Shown here piece by piece: positions 23,291 through 35,349 of a stretch of 64,000 bases of DNA; the first letter of the stretch is position 1, and each line of letters starts with the position of its first letter. Location: the NCBI GenBank assembly GCA_963576725.1, contig OY755242.1:65686238-65750237 (forward strand), given 5' to 3'. The stretch comes from Azorinus chamasolen. Lineage: Eukaryota > Mollusca > Bivalvia > Cardiida > Solecurtidae. A program made the position numbers and the translations under genes. A model generated the notes under the pieces. The model ran no database searches. It was not told where the DNA came from and worked only from the letters and a program-made list of their open reading frames with translations.

Positions 23291-23998
23291 AAGGAGACGA
23301 GTTTATATAGAATCAGTGTAACGGTAAAGTGTCCTGAACCTCGGGTACAGACAGGGTCAAGCATTTTTCACATAATAAACGTCACTTATTCATAAAGGTT
23401 CTTATGTATATGTAAACATTATATACTAGTGTGAAAAGTCATGAAATGCATTTTGCAAATAAATTTCAGAAATATTCACAAAATTTGCCCATCTCTGGAC
23501 CCCTCATATTGCCGTCCATACCGTTACAGTCCTATAATTTCTTGCAACATGTTTCAAAATATTGCGCAATTTGTATCATTCTTGTGTCACAAGTAGGCTA
23601 TTACGTCACACTTCTAGCATGGCGGATGTTAGTTAAGTTTGTATGTACAAAATAACAAGCGTAGGTTTATTGCCTGTCCATTCCGTGCATGGTGATACTC
23701 CACTTAAAGTTAATTCTATATTGATTTTTAGATCGAATGACGTATGATGAAATACAGTACAATGGACAACACATGGTATGCTACGGATTATGTTCTTTTT
23801 CAGATCTTGTAAAATATTGTCTACTCCGTTACTGTCTATACCGTTCATGTTTTCTTTGAACAGTAAAGACATGGCTGTAACGGTGTGGACAAATGAATCA
23901 GAGTATCGCCAAAACACATTGTATTACTAACTTTTAGACTACTGCAGACAAGAGTACATAACCCTGTCAAGCATTTTGACAGATTTATGGCAAGTTTA

Positions 23999-24480
23999 GC
24001 TCACCAGAGCACAAAGTGCTCAGGGTGAGCTTTTGTGATCGCCTGATGTCCGTCGGCGTTTGTCGTGTGTCGTCCGTCGTCAACAATTTGAACCTTTAAA
24101 AATCTTATCCTCTGAATCTACAGGGTTCTCAGCTTTCATCTTTGGCACATAGCATCACCTATATGTCCTCTACAAAAGTTAAATACAAATTATGCCCCTG
24201 GAGTCAAAACTGGTCCCGCCCCGGTGTTTCAAGTTTTCAATAGAAACTTTAAATATATAGTGAACACTTTGAAAATGTTCTTCTCTGAAACTGGAATGCT
24301 CTCAGCTTTCATATTTGGCACATATCATCATCTTCAGGCCATCTACAAAAGTTATATAAATTATGCCCCTGGGGTCAAAATTGGCCCCGCCCCAGGGGTG
24401 GCCAGTTTTCTGAAGCGGACTTGTTCAGTTTTCTGTTACAGACTGTTTGGTTCATTAGTTAGGCATAGGGAAATTTTTTA
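23999..24480 (-). mobile_element. HINE-B element, short copy
   Basis: The 3' palindrome AGCTCACCAGAGCAC / GTGCTCAGGGTGAGCT (23,999-24,032) is followed by a TCGTC-rich run and about two tandem units with ATTATGCCCCTGG and CTCAGCTTTCAT. It is the inverse of the 2-kb copy at 42,023. The 5' end is missing. Confidence 0.82.
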
Positions 24481-24969
24481 AAAATCTTCTTGCCAAAAAC
24501 TACATCTCCAAGAGCTTAAATATTTTGTTATATATTTACTTAGTACATGTATACCTTTATGATTTTTGTTAATATCATAGTTCTGAGGTTAAAATATTGG
24601 CCTGTGGGTTATACTTTAAAATAGACTTCTACAGTATAAAGGTTTCCAGCTATCCATAAGGACTGATCCAGCTAGCCTAACTGGTGTAGTGGAGAGGTCA
24701 AACTTAAGTTCATCTGTTCTATACTCTAGCTGTACTGTAATGTTGTCTGCTTCAGAATTATTGTCTGTTTGTTCACACTGTTTTTAATACATACCAATCT
24801 TACAATTTACCCTCTTGTACAAACCACATAATTATGAAGTTATATGTGCGTCAGATCAGAATCCAAACTGTGTGCTAATTTCAGTCAAGTCATGCTCAGC
24901 AGTGATAGGGTTAACACTGAGTTTCTGTCATCTGTTAGAAATGTTGTCTGCTGAAAAATCAACACTGTC

Positions 24970-26147
24970 ATTATGTCTCCCCCATTTATGGGGAGATATA
25001 TTATTTTTGCCAGAGCTGTCTGTCTGTCCGTCCGTCCGTCTGTCCGTCCGTCCGTCTATCTGTCTGTCCGTCACAAACTTGTGTCGCGTGTATCTCTGAA
25101 ACCAGTTGTGCTAGAGTCACCAAACTTCACTGGAATGTTCACCAGCATAAGTTGTTGTGCACCTATGGTTTTTGAATTGTCTCCCCCTGATAATTCTGGA
25201 GTTATTACCCCTAATATGAATACTTAAATTTATACAAACTTTGTGTCGCACGTATCCCTGAAACCAGTAGGGCTAGAGTCACCAAACTTCACAGGATTGT
25301 TCACAAGCATGAGTTGTTTTGCTCTTGGGTTTTCTGAATTGTCTCCCCCTGTTAACTTTGGAGTTACTGCCCCTGATGATTTAAAATTAGACAAACTTTA
25401 CTTAGTGTCGTGCATATCTCTGAAACCACTAGGGCTAGAGTCACCAAACTTCACAGGAATGTCGACTCGCATGAGTTGTTGTACAACTGGGATTTTTTAA
25501 TTGTCGTCCCTTGATAACTTTGGAGTTATTGCCCCTGATATGATTACTTAAAATTAGAGAAACTTTGTGTCATGCATATCTTTAAAACCACTAGGGCTAG
25601 AGTCACCAAACTTCACAGGAATGTTCACCAGCATAAGTTGTTTGCGCACCTGTTTTTTTTTAATTGTCTCCCCCTGATAATTCTTGAGTTACTGTCCCTG
25701 ATATGCTAACTTAAAATTAGAGAAACTTTGTGCTGCACGTATCTCTGAAACCAGTAGGGCTAGAGTCACCAAACTTCACAGGAATGTTCACCAGCATGAG
25801 TTGTTGTGCATCTGGGTTTTTTAATTGTCTCCCCCTGATAACCTTGGAGTTACTGCCACTTATGACTTAAATAAGAGAAACTTTACTTTGTGTCACATGT
25901 ATCTCTGAAACCACTAGTACTAGAGTCACCAAACTTCACAAGAATGTTGACTAGCATTTATTTATGTGTATCTGGGACTTTTGAATTGTCTCCCCCTGAC
26001 AATGTTGGAGTTATTGCCCCTGATGACTTAAACATTAGACCCTGATAAGTTTGGAGCTACAGGCATTACACTTGTGTATTGGAAAGAGGATGGGAGAGGG
26101 AGACATCTGTTTTTGTGACAAAAACAAACCTCTAGTTCTAGTTTTTT
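24970..26147 (-). mobile_element. HINE-A element, full copy
   Basis: Its 3' end is ATTATGTCTCCCCCATTTAT with the palindrome, then (CCGT/CTGT)n at 25,018-25,072. Six to seven 160-bp units with CACCAAACTTCACAGGAATG and GAATTGTCTCCCCCTGA follow. The 5' end, AGACATCTGTTTTTGTGACA... AACCTCTAGTT, lies at 26,102-26,147. Both ends match the 146-bp copy at 13,026. Confidence 0.9.
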
Positions 26148-27191
26148 TTGTTTTGGTTAAGGTTTTTAAAGTCACCTTTAGTGATAGTTCTAGTTCGGTA
26201 AGGAAATGTTACAATCTATTTTATGTCAAATTGTCAGAGTGTCAGGACTTATATTTTGCCTGCGAAAATGCGTTTGGCAGATCATTAGATAAAAGTTGAA
26301 CCCTTGGTATATTGCTTCAGCCAAGTTTAGTTGAAGTATTATCGTACCTGTTATAGTATATTAAAGGAAGCAAATGTTGAACTGTTTCAATGCATTCGTC
26401 CCTTATGGGTTAACCCTTTTCCAGTTGTAGAAAGCTTGCTTAAATTCTCGTTTGCATAAATTTATGGAAGACATCAAAATTAATATGCTTAAATTGTGGA
26501 GAATTTACTGGTTGACTTTCAAAACTGTCGTTCAGTTTGCATATTTCCAAGGACCCGTATACAAGGATGACAATTATTGTAAGAGAAATTTTATTTTAAA
26601 ATGTGGAACGTACATTATATAAAGTGATGTCCAGTACCGTTACATCGCCGTCTTTTCCGTTACACAATTTCATTAGGCCTACCGTTACACGGATCAAAAA
26701 AGTTATTTAGTTTTACATTAAATCATTATACAAATGGTTTTATAAATTACATGCTTTTAAAAGGCAGAAATGTAAAACTCTGAATAATACGAAAGGTGGT
26801 TCATGGGTTCGGTTATGAGAAATCAAAAGTTTAGCAAGTGATCTATTCAAAACTTTGTCGATCACGCGAATGTCCGTATCGTTCACTGAATTTCTGAGAC
26901 AACTGAATCAAGAAAATGATTGAAATGGTGTTTGTAATAAATAATTGTTTAGTTTCAACATGTATGAAATGAATTTCATTTCATTAGTCTCTTCAGAACA
27001 CATATGTTCCACTTCAATGCATGTTAACAATTTTGTTTCGGTACAGTAATTACTGTTGCCATAGCAACATAAATACTGGTGATCGATCTCGACCAAGCCA
27101 GTTTCAATATCAGGAGGTCCAATACTTTATAACATAACCAAACAACGAACTATATGAATACTTTTTTGTTGGAGCAAATGGTTCGCAGGAA
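26148..27191. other. No gene recognised
   Basis: Apart from the TACCGTTACA words (26,636-26,690) and a TTAACCCTTTTCCAG fragment at 26,410, nothing is recognised. Confidence 0.45.
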
Positions 27192-27890
27192 ATGCCCAAA
27201 TTTAAATATTCACCACATACATGTAATAACAATAACCCATTTACTTTTTATTACAGTGGCATTTTGGACTGGAATTCTTTGCCAGAGAATATAAAATTAA
27301 TGAAGGCCAAATTTGCTTTCAAGAAGACGGTCAAGAAAGCCCTTATGGAAGAAATGAAGGATGAGGAGAACAGAGATTATGTATACTTTTAATTAATATA
27401 ATGTATGTTTTAATAATCAAATAAGTGTATAATCTGTGATAGATTGGCAATTGTGATAAATGTATGTCTAATTTCCATTCAAAGTAATAAAATATATCTA
27501 AACATTTGTATTACCGTGAATAATATGCTTAAAATAGAGTTCTCCATATGTATGTGGAAAGCTCTCGTTTTAGATTTTTTCCCGTTATTTTTGCATAATT
27601 AACAGACTCAGCAGACCCTGATCAGTAAATTTTAATTTCAATTTACTGTTTTGAGCCTGCTCTGTCTATACATTTTCAAATTTTTGTAACTGTTTCGCTA
27701 AATCTATATAGGACCCCGTTGGAAATAAGTTGAAAAACTTTACGGGTTATCCTGTGTATGTATAACATGTCTTTTTTTATATAAATAACAAGAAGTCGAT
27801 AATCTGTTATGTCAAATTGTATGACTGTAATTGTATTGATGACATATATATGTATATATATACACAAATAAATCTATCTATCTATCTATG
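27192..27890 (+). mobile_element. LINE 3' end fragment with (TCTA)n tail
   Basis: An open frame at 27,192-27,392 encodes FTFYYSGILDWNSLPENIKL then KAKFAFKKTVKKALMEEM. This is the F-x-Y-x-G-x-x-x-WNSLP-x-x-I pattern at the C terminus of CR1/L2-type RT proteins. About 480 bp of AT-rich 3' UTR follow, ending AATAAATCTATCTATCTATC. The microsatellite tail suits CR1/L2 elements. A 5'-truncated copy, different from the two long LINEs. Confidence 0.7.
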
Positions 27891-27987
27891 ATTTTAAAGG
27901 GAGACCACTGGAACTGTGTGCTAGTTGGCTACCCTGAATAGGATGACCCAACCGTGACCCAATTGCTTCCCTTTACTCCATATACGT

Positions 27988-28447
27988 GTCACAGTAGAAA
28001 TTAAGACTCAGGAAAATCGTCGATTCTCCTAGGACAGATTGCGATCGCAATCTCTCCTAGGACAGACTCTGATCCTAATACATTGTAAGGACAATCGACG
28101 ATTCTACTAGTACATATTCCAGTCACAGTCTTCCAAGGACAAACTGTAATTCTATAATGAAACTTTACAATTGTACTGGAAGAATTTAAATTATTAGTTT
28201 TAGATATGACACTTTAATTCCTTTAGGAAAATGTACAATTCTACTAAAAGAATTTATTATTAGTGTTATATATCACACTTTAATCTACAAAGAAAATCTG
28301 CAATTCTACTGGAAGAATATATTATTTTAAGATCACAAGTCTATATTCAAAACATGACAAACACCACATAATTGTTAATAATTTTAAAAGGATCGGAGTT
28401 TGTCCTAGGAGAATCGACGATTACCTGAATCGCAATTTCTACTGTAA
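27988..28447. mobile_element. MITE with about 45-bp inverted ends
   Basis: GTCACAGTAGAAATTAAGAC... GTCGATTCTCCTAGGACA at the left matches TGTCCTAGGAGAATCGACGA... TTTCTACTGTAAC at the right. Subterminal CCTAGGACA words are repeated inside. No ORF and no certain target duplication. Confidence 0.8.
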
Positions 28448-28495
28448 CATATATATACGCATATTTATTTTTATTAATTAAGAGTTTTGTAAACT

Positions 28496-28562
28496 GTGTA
28501 CATCCAGATCGAACAGCTCCTGTTGGAGTGGTGTCGCAGGTTCTACCCTGTTTGCTCATAAT
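28496..28562 (+). repeat. TTAA-1-like core fragment
   Basis: CATCCAGATCGAACAGCTCC / GGAGTGGTGTCGCAGG... CTACCCTGTTTGC resembles the TTAA-1 core. Confidence 0.5.
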
Positions 28563-28653
28563 GTAATATAAATCTGACAGTTTCTGCCTGTGCTAAACGT
28601 TCTTGTGATCAGTTTGCCGTTATTGAATATAAATGATGTCATTATTTCTAACA

Positions 28654-28855
28654 TTAACCCATTTGCTCCCACTATCCAAAATATGGGACATAGGCGAACT
28701 ATGGACTCTAGTCAGTGTCAACACTGTTTGCTGATGGGAATTTCAATATAAAACAAAACGAAATTGAAATTTTAGGCCAGGCACCCCATATGAAAACAAA
28801 ATGGCATAATCCAATATATAAACATGGAAGAATCCACTGGATGCAAATGGGCTAA
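28654..28855. mobile_element. TTAA-flanked short element
   Basis: TTAACCCATTTGCTCCCA at the left is inverted in TGGATGCAAATGGGCTAA at the right. A small central palindrome, CAGTGTCAACACTG, lies at 28,715. A further TTAA family without the long hairpin. Confidence 0.7.
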
Positions 28856-29417
28856 TATTAGTGTAAAATGTATACCAATGAAAAAAGTAACAGATGTCTT
28901 ATTTGTTTGCTATGTTTTGCTTACTTTGAATTTGAAACATGCAATACTTTATTATCTCTGTGATACAGATTTATTAGGACTTCAGTTAATTTAATGAGAT
29001 CACATTTGATGGACTTATTAAGCTGTTATATTTTCTTTTAAATGTAATATTTTACAAGTGTATTACAGAAATTAATAATTGTTACAAGTTAATTTGTTTT
29101 AATAAACATTGGTGACATTTTTGGTGAATTAAGGAGACAAAATGCCAAGTTATTTTCAAATGTAGTTATTTTATCCATAATCCTATTTATGGGGAAATTG
29201 AAAAAAGGTGCCTTCAGTATTTACGTAATATCTCGAACTTTATAAAAGCAATTAAGCTGTAGTTTTAGACAAATGTGAACCACTGTTGTACCTAAAAAGT
29301 GGTATATACAATTTTTCTATCGGTTGAATTGATTTAGAGAAATGAAGAATTGAAATTGGGTTGCATTTTTTCTGGGACACCCTGTATTTTCTCGTCATGG
29401 GAGATACCACGATGACC
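28856..29417. other. No recognised feature
   Basis: AT-rich, no coding or repeat signal recognised. Confidence 0.45.
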
Positions 29418-29584
29418 ATTTGCAAACAGTTTTGATAGAGGTTATCCCGTAACTGGACGTCTGGTTAGGGTCGAAACATTTGACAGTGCTGGTATATTTT
29501 CAAACGAACTTGAAGAATATTGCACTCTGAAGCAGTCGATAATGTTTGCAGACGAACTTTAGGCTAGTTGGCGCTGAAAGAGTT
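29418..29584 (+). repeat. TTAA-3-like MITE, worn
   Basis: GCAAACAGTTTTGATAGAGG... GGACGTCTGGTTAGGGTC keeps the core pattern. The right end is TTGGCGCTGAAAGAGTTTAA. Confidence 0.55.
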
Positions 29585-29649
29585 TAAAGCTTTTAAAGTT
29601 TAATGACACATTTTATAAAGTCTGTAAAATGAAACAAAAATAGTGTAGA

Positions 29650-30085
29650 CTAGCCGGTGCTAGGGGGGCATGATTAGTGTTGAGTAGTGTTGCACTTTTA
29701 ATTACTACTCATGAACAGATTCAATAAAACCGAGTCTGCAATTTTCTCTTTTTGCATTTCTACTTTTGAGGGATACCCATTTTCAGAATATATGTACTTC
29801 ACAACAGCAGGTGTTAAGTGCTTGTGTGGCGGCCGTAAAAAGTCGCCCCGTACTTCATTCTCGGTGTTGTTATATTTTCTGGTCCTTCGGGATCATTAGT
29901 TTTCATGTTATTAGTTTTGAAAATTGAATACTGCTTAAAAGCCGGTTTTAGGGGCGTGAGTAGTGTTGCACTTTTATTACTACTCATGAACAGACTCAAT
30001 AAAACCGAGTCTGCAATTTTCTCTTTTTGCATTTCTACTTTTGCTTTCGAGGGATCACCCATTTTCAGTATATATGTTTAACGAA
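29650..30085 (+). repeat. LTR-like repeat in A-B-A layout, second copy
   Basis: Module A (AGTAGTGTTGCACTTTTA... AATAAAACCGAGTCTGCAAT... GGGATCACCCATTTTCAG) occurs at 29,670-29,790 and 29,950-30,075. Module B (GGTGTTAAGTGCTTGTGTGG... TCGGTGTTGTTATATTTTCT) lies between. The AATAAA-GAGTCTGCA stretch resembles the R/U5 of an LTR. Either a tandem LTR dimer left by unequal recombination or a non-autonomous A-B-A element. Confidence 0.6.
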
Positions 30086-30498
30086 AAGTACAAGCGAAAG
30101 GAAATAACTTCCAAACAATTACTTAAATTTACGAAATTTCATAATAAAGCATCGATGTAGCAGATGTTACTCGCCCACATTTTAGATAATTTTCTTGTGT
30201 ATTTTACTTTTGTATCAATCGTAACTGCTCGGCGGTATTTCGATAGATTACGATTTTCCCACGGGGTTCCGTATAGAACACGAAATTACGAGTGGCGATG
30301 TAAAATGTTATTGATCCGAAAAATATTTTTTACGACAAAGCACAAAATTGTATTAAAGTATTTATTTAATTCACTGGATATGAAAAAATGCGTAATTTAT
30401 AGATTAGATTCCTACCTTAATCTACTCTAACTAGTAAACAAGAATTTACATCTTTTTAGGCAAGTTGTTGTTTACTGCCCGTTGCATGGATCAGTTCC
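30086..30498. other. No recognised feature
   Basis: Contains an 88-codon frame (30,164-30,430) without recognisable motifs; treated as chance. Confidence 0.4.
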
Positions 30499-30712
30499 TT
30501 AACCCTTATATTGCGGGACGCGCGTCATTCTAATGTTATTTGCAAACAGTGCAGACTCAGATGAGAGAATTCCCAGAGGAGCCCTCTCATCAGGGTGTGC
30601 ACTGCCTGTCCTGTTACACTTTTCTTTAGAAAAATCCCTGAATACGCCCCATAAAGTTGACCCGTTTGAATTTGGAATAATTCATCTAGTAAATCAGCGT
30701 TGTAAGGATTAA
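30499..30712. mobile_element. TTAA-flanked hairpin MITE
   Basis: TTAA at 30,499 and 30,709, with CCCTTATATTGCGGGACG at the left and CAGCGTTGTAAGGA at the right. The core is GCAAACAGTGCAGACTCAGA / GGGTGTGCACTG with GAGAGAATTCCCAGAGGAGC. Confidence 0.75.
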
Positions 30713-30842
30713 CCCTTTCAACACTGTGAACCAGATTTAGGAGACATTTGCATTAAGTTAGGATCTAAATCAGACGACTGTTTATTCGTCGTCTTCTCAG
30801 GACAAAACTCTTTACCATCCTGACACTGCATGTGAAAGATTC
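30709..30842. mobile_element. TTAA-flanked MITE sharing its left TTAA with the neighbour
   Basis: TTAACCCTTTCAACACTG at the left and GACACTGCATGTGAAAGATT at the right. The palindrome is AGACGACTGTTTATTCGTCGTCT at 30,772-30,794. Right TTAA lost. Confidence 0.55.
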
Positions 30843-30873
30843 GGAGGTAACAATATACAATGTACTTATATGG

Positions 30874-31124
30874 TTATCCCTTTCCTACGTAAATACGCCA
30901 TTCAACGCCCTTGCAAACAGAGTAAGACCCAGATCAGACAGCTCCTAACGGAGCCGTCTGATCATGGTCTGTTCCGTTTGATTATGATATAATGTAGATA
31001 TGATTCTACAGATTCTGTCATGGCCAAATATCCACGTGTCCAAGTACTTTTATAACAAATAAATCTAATTAATATTGATAACGTCATATTTTCTTACACG
31101 AATACTCATGGAGGAAAATGTTAC
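30874..31124 (+). mobile_element. TTAA-1a MITE
   Basis: Full length, 251 bp. CCCTTTCCTACGTAAATACG at the left, AATACTCATGGAGGAAAATG at the right. Core AGACCCAGATCAGACAGCTC / GAGCCGTCTGATCATGGTCT. Flanks worn to TTAT and TTAC. Confidence 0.85.
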
Positions 31125-31189
31125 AGCAGGCGACATTAGAAGCGTGTCCAAAGGACTTATTGGAATTGTCTCTTGCCGAGGTCGCCAGG

Positions 31190-31310
31190 AAGCTATTTAC
31201 AGGTCTTGCTTCAATGGGCAAACTGTGATGACCTTTGTATATCGCTTCTATATACAATGTAGATGAGACGCCCAGTACATTTAACTCAGCCTCTTATCAG
31301 GATCCAAATG
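31190..31310 (+). repeat. TTAA-3-like core fragment
   Basis: GTAGATGAGACGCCCAGTAC... CTCTTATCAGGATCCAAATG with the tip of the palindrome lost. Confidence 0.5.
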
Positions 31311-31311
31311 T

Positions 31312-31435
31312 TTAACCCTTTCCTCCATATAAAACGCCTTTTCACGCAATTGCAAACAGAGAAGACCAGATCAGACGGCTCCTGTAGGAGCGGTCTGATC
31401 AGGGTCTCCTCCATTTGCTATTGAAACTGTAATGG
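31312..31435 (+). mobile_element. TTAA-1b MITE, 3' part lost
   Basis: TTAA 31,312, CCCTTTCCTCCATATAAAAC. Core AGACCAGATCAGACGGCTCC / GGAGCGGTCTGATCAGGGTC. The similarity ends shortly after the core. Confidence 0.8.
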
Positions 31436-32042
31436 TTTGTTGTTTTGTTTTGTTTTTATAGCTTTCGGGCCATATAGCAATCGGTTTCTTTACAGTAACG
31501 AGTTCACTTGTCTAGTGAACATGCGCAAGACAAAATAGTTTTCTTCAAGTCTGCACTAGTTTGGTTGTAAAACGTTCATGTATTTGTTTACTCTTCATGT
31601 ATTTAATACTAATTCGCTGTGTAAGATAATTACTATTAATATACACAAAGATAAACTTTTTAAAAGTCTTGAAAAAGCCTATATAGGATTCTACGACGTA
31701 TAGATACAGATCCAGAATTTTAATACACTCCAAAGAAGACGCGAACGAATATTTTTACCGTAGTTTTCGCAACACCTTGGCGTTCTAAAACAGAGGGAAT
31801 ATAGCCGAGGTTTCCGATTGCATTTTTATACACATTCGTAACTGATTGGCATATAGACCTACATCTTCAGCCAATCAGACTGCCTTTTGCGTAGCATTCG
31901 GTCATTTCCGTTTGACCCGTACTCAAATTTGGGATAGGAAGTTTCATAAAGGACAAGGTCAAAGAAATCTAAAATAACCAACCAATGAAATTCGGAATTC
32001 CCATATACACATGTATCACGCATCGAACAGCGTGTTTTGACT
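31436..32042. other. Low-repeat stretch with possible CCAAT boxes
   Basis: No MITE recognised in 31,740-32,042. CCAATCAG at 31,871 and CCAACCAATG at 31,978 precede the candidate first exon at 32,043. A promoter is possible but not shown. Confidence 0.3.
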
Positions 32043-32121
32043 ATGGCACCCAACCTCATCACAAGTCTAAGTCTTACAAGAAGTAAAACCGTAAAACACG
32101 GGGTTCTATCGGCTTATCAAA
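32043..32121 (+). CDS. Candidate first exon (ATG plus splice donor), unknown gene
   Basis: An ATG at 32,043 opens 26 codons, beginning MAPNLITSLSLTRSKTVKHG and continuing VLSAYQ, before AAA/GTAAGTATT at 32,122. Upstream are CCAATCAG (31,871) and CCAACCAATG (31,978), plausible CCAAT boxes, and no repeat family that I recognise covers 31,740-32,120. The peptide is Ser/Thr/Lys-rich with no acidic residue, as an N-terminal mitochondrial presequence can be. No second exon was found. It could equally be chance. Confidence 0.35.
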
Positions 32122-32605
32122 GTAAGTATTAACCATAGATGGTTTTCAACACATGTTAAATCAAATTATATTCCAGTGTAAATATCAACTGTGAAAATAG
32201 AGCCTCTTCTATGTATCGTGTAACCGCCGAGTCGCCGACACTGTCGTTTGCTCAAGGCGTTTGTGTCGTGTAAAAGCGAAAGTAGGTAGCAATTTGTTGA
32301 AATGTCTTTCCCAGCTTACAACTCTACTTCTAACTGTAGTTCTGAATTTGAGTTTCATCAGGTTCTAAACAACTACCGTAATTGTATGTACATGTATGGA
32401 TCTACTTAGTAATTAAAAAATAAAACAGTCTACCTTCAATTTGTCCGCAGACAATATTTATTCAAAATAAACGAGTGCTGAACATGGAAAAATATATGTT
32501 ACGTGTAAGAATTAGTTGAACAAAAAATGTAGGCTTATAGGTAGCCGTTGTATAACTTTGATGTTATACTTCAGTTTTTGCATCAGCTTTGGGCATGAAA
32601 TCATT

Positions 32606-32735
32606 AATTGACCCTTTACTTCATGAATATTCATATAAGAAATAATGACGTCATGAATATAATTAAGATATTCTTTTGGCCATAGTAGAAACTAGAAGCA
32701 TGTATATATATAAACAGTAGATCATGAGATGGCTC
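32606..32735 (-). repeat. TTAA-1a MITE end fragment
   Basis: GACCCTTTACTTCATGAATA with TTCATATAAGAAATAATGAC and GGCCATAGTAGAAACTAGAA. The core palindrome is missing. Confidence 0.7.
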
Positions 32736-32756
32736 CTTTTGTTTCAGTCTTTCATA

Positions 32757-33240
32757 TTTTTATGCCCCCAATCAATTTGGGGTGGGGCTGATTTTGCGCT
32801 GTTTGTTGGGTTGGCTCAAACTTTAATGTTGGCAATAATTTTGTAGCCATTTCACATACATACTTCAAACCTGGCATGCCTGTGCAACTTACGGAGGCGA
32901 ACCTTTTTTTTTTTGAGGGGGGGGGGGGCTTATTAAAATCAAGGTCATATATCAGTTAAATGTCACATTACGGGTCAAATTTATATTATATTGGTCACAA
33001 TCAGGGAGATAGTGTTTCACAAAAATGTGTTGAACATTATTAATACTTTTATCAATTCCAAGACGTTATTGTTATTAACTCCCCCAATTTCTCCTCTTAC
33101 ACTTAAAGGCATTTTGAAAGGAATGTTGACCCATTAATCACATGCTGTGTATTTTGAGAGCTGACTGTCAAGCATCTGATACACAAACTAATAAGGCGGG
33201 CTACCATCACAAAGGATCAATGTATAATTGCATAACTTTA
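32757..33240 (-). mobile_element. HINE-E element (3' end and body)
   Basis: Starts TTTTTATGCCCCCAATCAAT with TTGGGG, a terminal palindrome of the HINE kind. The body has GGCATGCCTGTGCAACTTAC and AAGGTCATATATCAG, shared with fragments at 20,905 and 57,540. Homopolymer runs of T and G interrupt it at 32,906-32,929. The right boundary is uncertain. Confidence 0.55.
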
Positions 33241-33430
33241 TCTCTTATGGCTATGGACCTTGACTGTACACTGCAGGAGCACAGCTGGATACTGTGTATA
33301 TAAGGGGGGGGGGGGTACTTATATAAGGAGCTTTGAAATGCCTTTAATATCCATATCAACCCCGAAAGCCTCATTCAGGCCTTTGGTTTTTTGTTGTGTT
33401 TTTGTTGTTGTTTTGTTGGGTTTTGTTTTC

Positions 33431-34569
33431 ATACGCCCACCTAATAAAGGTGGTCGTATAATGGCGTGGCCCTGTCCGTCCGTCCGTTCGCTCGTCCGTA
33501 CGTTCGTCTGTCAACATTTTGTTTGACAGATATTAATGAAACTTCACACAAATGTTTAATGTATCAAGATCTGAAACTGAGTTGATTCTGAGGATCATTT
33601 GATTTTTCGTTTCAGAGTTATGGCCCTTGTCCTTAAAAAATAATGCAAATACATGCAAATAGTTTGTCCCCTGTTTTCTGGGAAAACTACTTGAGAGATA
33701 TTAATGAAACTTCACTCAAATGTTTAATGCATCAAGATCTAAAGTTTAATTGATTCCGAAGATCATTTGATTTTAAGTTTCAGAGTTATGGCCCTTGTCC
33801 TTAAAAATAATGCAAATAGTTTGTCCCCTGTTTTCTGGGAAAACTACTTGAGAGATATTAATGAAACTTCACTCAAATGTTTAATGCATCAAGATCTAAA
33901 GCTTAGTTGATTCTGAGGATCATTTGATTTTAAGTTTCAGAGTTATGGCCCTTGTCCTTAAAAAATAATGCAAATAGTTTGTCCCCTGTTTTCTGGGAAA
34001 ACTATTTGAGAGATATTAATGAAACTTCACACAAATATTTAATGCATCAAGATCTGAAGTTGAGTTGATTCTGAGGATCATTTGATTTTAAGTTTCAGAG
34101 TTATTGCCCTTGTCCTTAAAAAATAATGCAAATACATGCAAATAGTCTGTCCGCTGTTTTCTGGGAAAACTATTTGAGAGATATTAATGAAACTTCACGC
34201 AAATGTTTAATGCATCAAGAACTGAAGCCGAGTCGATTCTGAGGTTCATTTGATTTGTCGTTTCGGAGTTATGGCCCTTGCACTTAAAAGAAATAATGCA
34301 AATCTATGCAAATATGAGGATGGCCATAACCTTTTCATTTGAAATGATATTTACTTTTTTATATGGTTAAACCTTAATATGAATTTTCACATATATTGCG
34401 GGGTTTTTTTTATAAGTAATTTTATTCTAAAGTTATGGTCCTTGAAATTTATTTGTTCGTTACTTTGTTTGTCTGTCAACTTTTAGGAAATGTCAACACT
34501 TATAAGGCATGTTGAATCAGAGAAAGTTTGCAAGTGGGCGTATTATGTACCGTATGCGGTATTCTTGTT
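33431..34569 (-). mobile_element. HINE-D element, 157-bp units
   Basis: The 3' end is ATACGCCCACCTAATAAAGG with TGG(T)CGTATAATGGCG, then (CCGT)n at 33,472-33,510. About five units of 157-170 bp are keyed by GAGAGATATTAATGAAACTT and GAGTTATGGCCCTTGTCCTT. The 5' end, read on the minus strand, is AACAAGAATACCGCATACGG, which ties it to the AACAAGAG ends of HINE-B and HINE-C. Confidence 0.85.
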
Positions 34570-34616
34570 GTCAACTTTGTTTGTTGGTAAACCGGTTTAA
34601 ACCCCCAGTTGTGTTT

Positions 34617-35345
34617 TTATACCTCCACAACGAAGTTTTGGGGGTATACTGGAATCAGGTTGTCCGTCTGTCCGTCTGTCCGTCCGTATGTCCGTCCGTG
34701 GACACAATTTTGCCCGGCCTTCTTCTTCTACAGTTTTGCATCAATTTTGTTGAAACTTCATGTATAGCCATATGACCATATAAACCTGTGCACCGCATAT
34801 TTCCATTATGATCGGACCATTACTTCAGGAGTTATCTCCCCCTTTTGGTCCCCTACCAATGTTATTAGGTTTTCTGGACTTTTAATGGAAATGACTGGAG
34901 ATATCAACTCTATATTTAGTACAAAGCTAAATCCAGATCAGTTACAGCTTATGTTTCAATCTCAGTCCGGTTGAATAATTATTTCCAGAGTTATTGCAAT
35001 TATAACTTAATTTTTTTCTTCAAATTTTGAATTTTCCAGATTTTTTGGAGGTGGTTGGAGATTTTAACTTTATTTTTAGCATAAAGCTAAATCTAGATGA
35101 TTTACAGCTTAATTTCCAATCTCAGTCTGGTTGAATAATTTTTGCCAGAGTCTTGAACTTAATGTTTTTATCAAATTTTCAATTTTCCGGTCTTTCTTTG
35201 GAAGTGGTTGGTGATATTAACTTTATATTTGACATAAATCTAAATCTAGATGAGTTGCAGCTTAAGTTTGAATATCGGTCTGGTTGAATAATTTTTGCCA
35301 GAGTTATAGTCCTTGAACTTATGTTTTTTCTGAAAAGGTACCTAT
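34617..35345 (-). mobile_element. HINE-F element
   Basis: Terminal imperfect palindrome TACCTCCACAACGAAG / TTTTGGGGGTA, (CCGTCTGT)n at 34,663-34,700, then three units of about 165 bp with TCTGGTTGAATAATT and TAAATCTAGATGA. It lies between two HINE-D copies. The 5' end is not visible. Confidence 0.75.
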
Positions 35346-35349
35346 TTGT

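Larger units (their letters stand above)
23316..26690. mobile_element. Possible DNA transposon with GTGTAACGGTA ends, hosting HINE insertions
   Basis: GTGTAACGGTA at 23,316 is the inverse of TACCGTTACAC ending at 26,690. Related words (ATACCGTTACAG 23,515; TACCGTTACAT 26,636; TCCGTTACAC 26,655) lie just inside, as subterminal repeats would. HINE-B and HINE-A sit in the interior. No transposase was identified. Confidence 0.35.
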
